Below are positions 57,311 through 64,000 of a stretch of DNA of 64,000 nucleotides, piece by piece. Numbering within the stretch: position 1 is the stretch's first letter; each line of letters starts with the position of its first letter. The notes under the pieces are model-generated. The model worked only from the letters and a program-made list of their open reading frames with translations. It did not search any database and was not told the origin of the DNA. The translations under genes were made by a program, and so were the position numbers. The DNA is from Ogataea parapolymorpha DL-1 (taxonomy: Eukaryota > Ascomycota > Pichiomycetes > Pichiales > Pichiaceae): assembly GCF_000187245.1 (NCBI RefSeq), contig NC_027862.1, forward strand, positions 1,178,001-1,242,000, given 5' to 3'.

Positions 57311-59073
57311 ACAAGTTCTAGCACGATATTCAGGAAAGTTCCGATCACCCACACGGAAACCATGAAAATCCCAGCATCTCTAGTGAATTTCCATCCATGG
57401 TATGGAATGTAAATGAGCATGAACACGAGGTTGACGAGGATCCAGAGACAGGTCAAGTACAAGCTGGGTTTCATGTTGACGTCGACCTCGCCAATGATCT
57501 TCCCATTGACACCAATCCCAAGGAGTAAATTCAGCAATGGGCCTCCAAAGCATGCTGCCAGTGCCATCAGAGGATAGCCGACATTGGCTATGACCAGGTT
57601 AGAGATCAGGTCTCCGACAGAGTTTCCTATTGCGAAGATAGTCAAGCCCATTATCGCGTCAGACAGCTGTGTCAGTACGCTGATGAACTTGAGCACATTG
57701 ATCAGTTCGTCCGCAATGAATGCTATGTATGCAATGGCTGTAATAAATCCTATGATACAGATAGAAAGCTTGATCAAATTGGACTGTGAATTAGCCCTGG
57801 TGACATTGTAGTAAACGCCAGCAACCGTTATGGTAGTGAGGACTAAAAAGGTGGCGTAAGTGCCCCATGATGCATTTTCAGCGAACGAATAAATGATGAT
57901 AAATTGTGCACATGACAAAGAGCACAAGAGCTCCATTAGTTTGGTAAATGACGGTTTGATTGTCTGGTTGAAGTCCGAGAGTGACATCATTGGGATCGTA
58001 TACTTTAGTAAGAGAACCAGTGGGTATGAAATGTAGCCAAAGATGATTTTCAGTGGATTTGATGAATACTCAGGTTCCTCTTCCAGATTAATTTCGTGGT
58101 CCAGCAGCCTTGACTCGTAGTTTTGCGCATCGTTTACAAGTCGTGAGATATTGACTGGCACCGACTGATTTTTGCTTAGCATTTCCAGAACATTTCCAAA
58201 CTCAATGCTGTTAAGGATTCTTGGGTTGAAGGTATAAGAGTCTTCAAATTCCAGATTATCTCCATCCATCGTGATAAATGCTTCATCGTTGTATAAGTTT
58301 CTGATCTGATAGTCCTGGACAAGCTCTCGCTTTTTCTTTGTAATCAGATATTGCCAAATGAGTACCACAACCACATAGAAGATATAGATGGCGACGAGGA
58401 TGTTCAACTTTGTATTCGATAAATGTCCATTCGATAAGAAAGCAAGCAGCGTGGTAATTGAAAGCAGGAAAAATAGTAAATCACGTAAATAGACGAATTT
58501 GGCACTCGACCTTAGGAGGCTGTTTGAAACCTGATCCGCAACCGAGACTTGAGGAAGGATTTCAAAGGGCGCTGCGATCGTTATAACTCCGATAATAAAA
58601 CCGGTGATGAAAAATGCAGATCCAATAAGTTCACCAATAGCCAGAGACGCATTTTCGGTTTGGAAAGAGCTGTAGGTGCTCAGAATGTCTGGAGATCCAT
58701 TTCCGAAGGCCAGCAGAGTCAGCCCAGATATATTCTCCGGGATATGGAGATAATTGGAGATAACGGAAAGGTTAGGACAGAGAAACTCGCCAGCAGTAAG
58801 TCCCAAAAACACAAACAAATAAAGCAATATAGCGAAGATGACAGGAAGAACGATCCAGGCTCTTATGGCTGCTGAAGAGCTTGTGCAGTAGTACAAGTGG
58901 AAATAATTGATTTGTCCTACCTGGTGATCGGCGCAATTCTGTAAAGCGTATTTACATTGTTCATTATTTGGCAACGAATGTACAAGATGGCAGGTAGAGT
59001 TTGCGGTGCTGGCGCTTGCCAGCGATGTCAGGGCCAAAATGGTGCTGACCGCTAAAACTCGTCGACTGAGCAT
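57307..59073 (-). CDS. Cation/Ca2+ exchanger (CCX/NCLX type; YDL206W/ECM27-like)
   Basis: Membrane antiporter of the CaCA superfamily. The 588-residue protein has a signal-like N-terminus and a Cys-rich lumenal start. The first alpha-repeat LLAFGNGSPDILSTYSSF is followed by a long cytoplasmic loop and the second alpha-repeat FAIGNSVGDLISNLVIA with GYPLMALAACFGGPLLNLLLGIG. The GNGSPD/GNSVGD pair is that of the CCX branch (human NCLX, yeast YDL206W and Ecm27), not CAX or NCX. Which of the two yeast paralogues it matches is unclear. The gene shares a CTAA overlap with RPN3. Confidence 0.88.
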   Translation of the reverse strand: MLSRRVLAVSTILALTSLASASTANSTCHLVHSLPNNEQCKYALQNCADHQVGQINYFHLYYCTSSSAAIRAWIVLPVIFAILLYLFVFLGLTAGEFLCPNLSVISNYLHIPENISGLTLLAFGNGSPDILSTYSSFQTENASLAIGELIGSAFFITGFIIGVITIAAPFEILPQVSVADQVSNSLLRSSAKFVYLRDLLFFLLSITTLLAFLSNGHLSNTKLNILVAIYIFYVVVVLIWQYLITKKKRELVQDYQIRNLYNDEAFITMDGDNLEFEDSYTFNPRILNSIEFGNVLEMLSKNQSVPVNISRLVNDAQNYESRLLDHEINLEEEPEYSSNPLKIIFGYISYPLVLLLKYTIPMMSLSDFNQTIKPSFTKLMELLCSLSCAQFIIIYSFAENASWGTYATFLVLTTITVAGVYYNVTRANSQSNLIKLSICIIGFITAIAYIAFIADELINVLKFISVLTQLSDAIMGLTIFAIGNSVGDLISNLVIANVGYPLMALAACFGGPLLNLLLGIGVNGKIIGEVDVNMKPSLYLTCLWILVNLVFMLIYIPYHGWKFTRDAGIFMVSVWVIGTFLNIVLELV

Positions 59074-59234
59074 AGGAAGTAAGATATACCAAGTACGAGC
59101 CGATCGACGCGGCGATTTTGAAGCGGCAAGATAGGGAAATCAGATTATTGTTGTAATACCGATCTATTGCCGTCATCAACTGCAGTTTGAATTTGGCTCT
59201 ACGATCTTTCAATTCTAAACTTCGAAGCCACTTT

Positions 59235-61613
59235 ATGCATTTTAAGGGATATATACCCCTACCTAACTCTTCTGACTCATCACAACCCGACAAAGAGTCC
59301 CCACTTCCGATGCACAAACACTCTATTGCCTCCCTCAACAGTGTTTTGGAAACCAAGCCCTTGTCCCATGACACCCACGGCAACTTTGTTGAAGCAGCCA
59401 CAAAGAGAAGAGTGCTTCTACGCGGGATCAATCTTGACTCTTCTTCAAAAATGCCCCAGAACCCCTTGCAGTACTCTTATTCCAAGCCTAATAAGTGTGG
59501 TTTCTGGCAGGAGGCAGATCGTGTTTCCTTTGTTGGAAAGCCATTTCCACTGGAAGAAGCTTATGAACACCTGACGCGTATAAAACTTTGGGGCTATAAC
59601 ACGATCCGTTACATTGTCACTTGGGAAGCAATTGAACATGAAGGCCCAGGAATTTATGATACCGATTATATTGACTACACTATAGAGCTGCTGCGCAAGA
59701 TCGATGAAATTGGCGGTCTCTACGTGTTCATCGATCCGCACCAAGATGTTTGGTCCAGGTTCACTGGCGGCAGCGGTGCTCCACTATGGACTCTGTATGC
59801 TGCCGGGCTTGAACCTCGCAATTTCCCTACTACTGAAGCCTCCCTCATACACAATTTCGCTGCTGATCCACAAAATTACCAAAAAATGGTTTGGGCGACA
59901 AACTATTTCAGGATGGCAACCCAAGTCATGTTTACGCTCTTTTTTGCCGGTTCTATGTTCGCTCCCAAAGCCATTATCAACGGCATGAACATTCAGGACT
60001 TTCTGCAATCCCATTTTTTGGACTCTATCTCTTTCCTATTAACCTCAATCAAGCAAAAAGCACCAGAGCTTCTGAACAAGACGTTACTTGGAGTAGAGTC
60101 GTTAAACGAGCCAAACTCTGGCTATTATGGGTATCCCGATCTTGAGAAATACCCCCCATCCCAGGAATTAAGGCTAGGAACGTGTCCAAAGCCAATAGAG
60201 GGTATGAGGCTTGGAATGGGGTTGCCGCAAGAAGTCGATGTCTATTCGCTCTCTGTGTTTGGGCCCCGCAAAAATGGCACCAAGCTTATTGACCCGAACG
60301 GAGTCAAGGCATGGGTCAGTGACGATCAAATGGACAAGCATTATGGTTTTCAAAGAAGTCCAGGCTGGAAGCTTGGGGAGTGTATTTTTGCGCAACACAA
60401 TGTATGGGATCCTCGATCAGGCCAAGCTCTCATTCCTAACTATTTCAGCACAGACCCAAATACAGGCGAGACCTTAGATGATCAGACGTTCATCAATACC
60501 CTTTTTGTTGATTTTTGGGCGAAATGGAAGAGCATGGTGAGGAAAGTCGATGGTGAGTTGTACGTGATAATGCAGCATCCTGTCATGGCAATTCCTCCGG
60601 CTGTGAAAGGAACACCTCATATTGATAACAGAACAGCAGTTGCACAGCATTACTATGATGGAATGTCGCTTATGTTCCAGACATGGAACAGGAAATACAA
60701 CGTGGATACATTGGGTATTTTACGGGGCAAATACGTTAATCCTGTTTTCGGGCTGGTTTTTGGTGAGAAAAACATTCGCAAATCGCTTAGGAATCAATTT
60801 GCCCAGCTCAAGCGAGAGGCAAATGAAGCAGTTGGGCCAAGTGTGCCGGTGATAGTCACAGAAACTGGGATGCCTTTTGATATGGATTGCAAGAAAGCGT
60901 ATTCCGATGGAGATTACAGCTCTCAGGAAAGTGCAAACGATGCACTACAGTCCGCGCTTGAACACACAAACCTCAACAGTACCTATTGGTGCTATAACTC
61001 GCGCAATTGTCACAAATGGGGAGACAACTGGAATTTGGAGGATTTTTCGCTGTATTCCAAGGACGACGTGGATGACAAAAAAAATGAATATTGGATGCGG
61101 GCTGGAACATATGGTACCGCAACAATTGGCACTTATCTAGAGTGGATAACAAATTCTTCATCCAGTCTGGATACCACATCTAAAAAATCAGAAGCTGACG
61201 AGGAAGAGATCGAGCTTGAAAACAAGGTCATCTCGCTAATGAATGGAACTCGTGCTGCGGCCGCTGTTGTGCGGCCGTATGGTGTTCTGGTGAATGGAAC
61301 AGTGGTATTCAGCGAGTTTGACCTCAAAAAGGTCACATTTGTGATGGAAATAAATACCCGAGTCCAATCGCACAAAAAGGCCCCGACAGTGATATACTTA
61401 CCAGAACTTCATTTTCCGCCAGGCCAGTTTGAAGTTAGGGTTACCAACGGCACAACTTCTTATCGCCATAACAAGTTTGTCCAGCTTATAGAGTGGGAGC
61501 ACGACGTACAGATTGGAAATATACGAATCGAGGTGAGCAGCTACGCCGGCCAAGAGGATTACGATTACAATGAAAAGGGCACTTTAAAAGCCCTTGCCTG
61601 CGGGTACTTATGA
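59235..61613 (+). CDS. EGH1: EGH1, GH5 steryl-beta-glucosidase (ergosteryl glucosidase)
   Basis: Hydrolyses ergosteryl glucoside to ergosterol and glucose. The 792-residue protein starts at the ATG 59235 (MHFKGYIPLPNS); an alternative Met 25 residues later (MHKHSIASLN) would also keep the domain. The GH5 barrel shows LRGINLDSSSKMP, DPHQDVWSRFTGGSGAP, the acid/base E292 in SLNEPNSG and the nucleophile E543 in VTETGMPFDMD. The C-terminal beta domain matches yeast Egh1. Length 792 against 764 in yeast. The substrate pathway exists in yeasts with sterol glucosyltransferase. Confidence 0.9.
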   Translation: MHFKGYIPLPNSSDSSQPDKESPLPMHKHSIASLNSVLETKPLSHDTHGNFVEAATKRRVLLRGINLDSSSKMPQNPLQYSYSKPNKCGFWQEADRVSFVGKPFPLEEAYEHLTRIKLWGYNTIRYIVTWEAIEHEGPGIYDTDYIDYTIELLRKIDEIGGLYVFIDPHQDVWSRFTGGSGAPLWTLYAAGLEPRNFPTTEASLIHNFAADPQNYQKMVWATNYFRMATQVMFTLFFAGSMFAPKAIINGMNIQDFLQSHFLDSISFLLTSIKQKAPELLNKTLLGVESLNEPNSGYYGYPDLEKYPPSQELRLGTCPKPIEGMRLGMGLPQEVDVYSLSVFGPRKNGTKLIDPNGVKAWVSDDQMDKHYGFQRSPGWKLGECIFAQHNVWDPRSGQALIPNYFSTDPNTGETLDDQTFINTLFVDFWAKWKSMVRKVDGELYVIMQHPVMAIPPAVKGTPHIDNRTAVAQHYYDGMSLMFQTWNRKYNVDTLGILRGKYVNPVFGLVFGEKNIRKSLRNQFAQLKREANEAVGPSVPVIVTETGMPFDMDCKKAYSDGDYSSQESANDALQSALEHTNLNSTYWCYNSRNCHKWGDNWNLEDFSLYSKDDVDDKKNEYWMRAGTYGTATIGTYLEWITNSSSSLDTTSKKSEADEEEIELENKVISLMNGTRAAAAVVRPYGVLVNGTVVFSEFDLKKVTFVMEINTRVQSHKKAPTVIYLPELHFPPGQFEVRVTNGTTSYRHNKFVQLIEWEHDVQIGNIRIEVSSYAGQEDYDYNEKGTLKALACGYL

Positions 61614-61731
61614 GAAAGGTGGACCGGGTGTGCGATGCAAAGTCCGTACTCTGCAGGCTGTTCAGGATAATTCTCCGGTTCTTGCATGTTTTAGTTTTGA
61701 TTGTATTTGATTTTCTAAGGAGGTTATATGG

Positions 61732-62273
61732 CTAATCGAACACGCTCAGATATGCTTCTGCGACAAATCTCGCTCTGGAATTGAGGAACAATTTCATCTC
61801 GCTGATTTCTTTGTCGACGTCTTCCATAAATTCGATGATGAAGTCGATCAATTTGTTCTTCATCATCACCTCGTTGTGGTAGTTTGTGAGTAGGAACGAG
61901 ATATCGTAATCTGGGATAGGCGTTCTTCTGAGAATTAAAAAATTCTCTGCTCTTTTGGTCAAGAATCTGGTGAACTTGTCGACCAAAATACTCTCTATTT
62001 CATCGCTTTGTTTGATTTTGATAGACACTCTCACAGAATTGATGCTTGGCTCAATGAGCACGCGCTCGTTCTCGTTTCTTGATATCATCATTGGGTTTAG
62101 CAGCACCTCTGTTGTCTTCTTGTTTTCCACTTCGGGATAATTGTGACGCTCGACGATCTGAGACGAAAAGTTTTCTAGACAGAGTGCCACATTCAGCGAG
62201 TGCCTAACTGCTGTGAGATACGGTTTGAGGGATTGAGACTGATGTTAGCACCATAAATGCCTAAACTTACCAT
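61732..62273 (-). CDS. ARC19: ARC19/ARPC4, Arp2/3 complex subunit, spliced after its start codon
   Basis: Core Arp2/3 subunit paired with ARPC2 (ARC35 at 40 kb). Joining complement(62271..62273), the ATG alone, to complement(61732..62238) gives 169 residues. The second exon begins [19 protein letters not shown], matching yeast Arc19, which starts M then [29 protein letters not shown] and [22 protein letters not shown] follow, and the C-terminal [11 protein letters not shown] helix is complete. The unspliced ORF starts at a GTG and would lose 18 residues. It is divergent from PRP40, with 80 bp between start codons. Confidence 0.92.
62239..62270 (-). other. 32-nt spliceosomal intron in ARC19, directly after the ATG
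   Basis: The 5' splice site is GTAAGT at 62270-62265, a GCTAAC branch-like motif lies near 62249-62244, and the 3' splice site CAG ends at 62239. The first coding exon is just the ATG. Splicing gives MSQSLKPYL, almost the yeast Arc19 start, which is strong support. Confidence 0.88.
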
Positions 62274-62353
62274 TTGGTGATAGAAGAGGTATTTGCTGTT
62301 ATTCGGAAGAGATGGGTTTCGCACGAAAAAATTAATTTTCGAAGTCCTTGAGT

Positions 62354-63730
62354 ATGTGGAGCGAAGTGGTAGACGAGGAAGGTCGTGTTTACTACTACAA
62401 CTCAGAGACTGAGCAGACGCAGTGGGAGAGACCTGAAGACTTGAAGGAGAGCAGGGTTGACGCTGCCTTAGAGAAGACAAAATGGCAGCGATACCTCACT
62501 GACGAGGGCGAGGTCTACTACTACAACGAGGAAACAGAGGAGAGTGTTTGGACACTTCCGGACGAGGTGCGCAAACTCATAAACCCAACAACTGTTGAAG
62601 AGCAGGAACCGGCCCAGGAGAATGGAGACAAGGTATTTGACTCTACAAAGATCGTGGATCTAAGCAGTTTCTTTACGGACGAGGAGCTCAGATGGGAAAA
62701 GAATGCAGATGCAAAAACAGATCAATTTGTGCAAATGCTGGAAGATTACTCTGTAGGAACAGATTGGACATTTCAGCAGGTGATGGAACGGTGCATAGTG
62801 GATAAGCGGTATTGGACTTTACCTGACTCGATTACGAGGAAGGAATGTTTTGAGGTTTATTTGCTTCGGAAAGCCGACGAGGAGTTCCGAGAGAAGGAGA
62901 ACTCGCGCGAGAGTTACAGAAACGCATTTTTCCAGGTTCTGGACAATTACGATATAAAGTACTACACCCGATGGAACACATGTGCGAAACTCATCATGGA
63001 TGAGCCTATTTATTCACTTATACCACCCAAGATGAAACGGGAATTTTTTGAAGAGTACGTCGGTAAGCTGAAGCGTGCACGTGAGGCAGAGATCAAGGAG
63101 GCCAGGCGTAAACAACTCGAGGAAGTCGAGGTCATTCTGCGGGCGGAGCTCACACTAAGGTCGCAGGTGGACGATGCTTTCAAGACGCTAGATATGGAGC
63201 GCTTGCCCCATTTGAACAAACTAGATATTCTCACGATTTATGAAAGTATCGTGAACGAGTTGGAGAGATCATTCCAGGCCACGGTCGCTGAGAACAATAA
63301 AAAAAATTACAGAGCAGATAGGAAGGCCAGAGACGGTTTTAGACAGCTTCTGGAGGAGGTGAGCCAAAAAATTGAGTTCACAGCGAAATTGAGATGGCAT
63401 GAGCTCCTCCCATATATAAAGGATGATCCGCGATTCATCAATCTTTGCGGTAGAAAAGGCTCACTTCCAATCGATTTCTATTGGGATATTCTTGACAAGG
63501 AGAACCAAAGTTTGAAAGCCAAGCGAGACTTGGTGAAGCACATAGTTCCTACTGCTGATAACATGTCTCTTGAGGAGTTCACCAGAGTTGTTTCGCAGAA
63601 AGTGGACAATGTTTCAGAAAGCGACTGTCGACTCATAAGAGAGATGCTTTTGGAAGAAGGAAGACAAAAAGGCGAAGGAGACCGCAGAAAACGACTAATG
63701 ACGCTGGGTTACGGGGTAGCAAGAAGTTAA
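62354..63730 (+). CDS. PRP40: PRP40, U1 snRNP splicing factor
   Basis: Bridges 5' splice site (U1) and branch point early in spliceosome assembly and can bind the Pol II CTD. The 458-residue protein has two WW domains (residues about 1-28, MWSEVVDEEGRVYYYNSETEQ, and 43-70), then FF domains (KTDQFVQMLEDYSVGTDWTFQQVMERCIVD, NAFFQVLDNYDIKYYTRW and others). The start is the ATG at 62354; two upstream codons begin with TTG. Yeast Prp40 has 583 residues. It sits next to ARC19, whose 32-nt intron such a factor would help recognise. Confidence 0.92.
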   Translation: MWSEVVDEEGRVYYYNSETEQTQWERPEDLKESRVDAALEKTKWQRYLTDEGEVYYYNEETEESVWTLPDEVRKLINPTTVEEQEPAQENGDKVFDSTKIVDLSSFFTDEELRWEKNADAKTDQFVQMLEDYSVGTDWTFQQVMERCIVDKRYWTLPDSITRKECFEVYLLRKADEEFREKENSRESYRNAFFQVLDNYDIKYYTRWNTCAKLIMDEPIYSLIPPKMKREFFEEYVGKLKRAREAEIKEARRKQLEEVEVILRAELTLRSQVDDAFKTLDMERLPHLNKLDILTIYESIVNELERSFQATVAENNKKNYRADRKARDGFRQLLEEVSQKIEFTAKLRWHELLPYIKDDPRFINLCGRKGSLPIDFYWDILDKENQSLKAKRDLVKHIVPTADNMSLEEFTRVVSQKVDNVSESDCRLIREMLLEEGRQKGEGDRRKRLMTLGYGVARS

Positions 63731-63752
63731 TGAGATATATAGATGTGTACTA

Positions 63753-64000
63753 TTATTCGTCCTGCACTAACGCAGATAGACCGAGTAATGCCATCAGGGC
63801 GTACTTGAAGTACACGTTCTCCGTAATGAGAATGGTAACATATCCCACTAGAGGCACGTATCCAAATACCCTCCCAAGAATATCTTTCTTTCTTTCGAGA
63901 TACTGCTGTCCGTAAGCGTATAGTGGTAGATCGTCTCGCTCGTTATTATCTCCTTTCGTCAGGAGCAGCTGCTTTTGCACTTTTTTCTTTGTCTTCCTGT
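63753..64000 (-). CDS. SEC11: SEC11, catalytic subunit of signal peptidase (N-terminal part outside window)
   Basis: Only the C-terminal 82 residues are present. The frame continues past the right edge, so the gene is cut rather than short. [22 protein letters not shown] is the conserved region near the active-site Asp of the type I signal peptidase fold, and [25 protein letters not shown] and [17 protein letters not shown] match the yeast Sec11 end. The serine/histidine dyad lies outside the window. It converges on PRP40 with a 22-bp gap. Confidence 0.9.
   Translation of the reverse strand, partial: RKTKKKVQKQLLLTKGDNNERDDLPLYAYGQQYLERKKDILGRVFGYVPLVGYVTILITENVYFKYALMALLGLSALVQDE

Overview
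The window is nuclear DNA of a budding yeast (Saccharomycotina). Most proteins read as one-to-one orthologues of Saccharomyces genes, but a complex I subunit (NDUFB3 family) and a HapX-type bZIP are present, which Saccharomyces lacks. CTG codons fall on conserved leucines (for example 1006..1014 in MCM3), so the standard code fits and the CUG-Ser clade does not. A methylotroph of the Pichiaceae such as Ogataea/Hansenula is my best guess; the sequence alone does not prove it.

I support 42 protein-coding genes, two of them cut by the window edges (MCM3 left, SEC11 right). Layout: 1-7.4 kb MCM3, ERV1, VRP1, a two-RRM protein, MGE1, PCF11; 7.5-14.4 kb a spliced complex I subunit, FAP1, an inositol transporter, a Sel1-type protein, a ketopantoate-reductase-like enzyme; 14.6-22 kb COY1, EPS1, YIA6 and a HapX-type bZIP with a broken frame; 22-26 kb a more accessory block (Zn2Cys6 regulator, diverged 2OG-oxygenase-like protein, GNAT); 26-35 kb a cyclin-like gene, ADI1, a mitochondrial membrane protein, SSN3, gluconokinase, SUV3, VPS18, SMD3; 35-44 kb NBA1-like, an AIG2/GGCT-like gene, PAT1, ARC35, a large LRR protein; 44-52 kb YOR1, a flavocytochrome b2-like gene lacking its catalytic histidine, GIT1; 52-64 kb RAD54, SNF8, RPN3, a cation/Ca2+ exchanger, EGH1, ARC19, PRP40, SEC11.

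The genome is very compact. Start codons of divergent genes lie as little as 40 bp apart, two convergent pairs share the four bases CTAA as overlapping stops, and ERV1 begins 32 bp after MCM3 with a tiny upstream ORF ending in TAATG. I saw no tRNA, rRNA, transposon, CRISPR array or clear replication origin.

The most interesting result is a set of four spliceosomal introns of 31, 32, 35 and 41 nt. All lie right after the start codon region (in NDUFB3, ARC19, the AIG2-like gene and SMD3), and each has a branch-point match 4 to 8 nt from its 3' splice site. Three of these genes are mis-started or invisible if only long ORFs are called. Splicing restores family-conserved N-termini in all four, which is the main evidence. 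Other points worth checking are the frameshift inside the basic region of the HapX-type factor, the His-to-Thr change in the flavocytochrome b2-like protein, and the apparent loss of all iron ligands in the 2OG-oxygenase-like protein.
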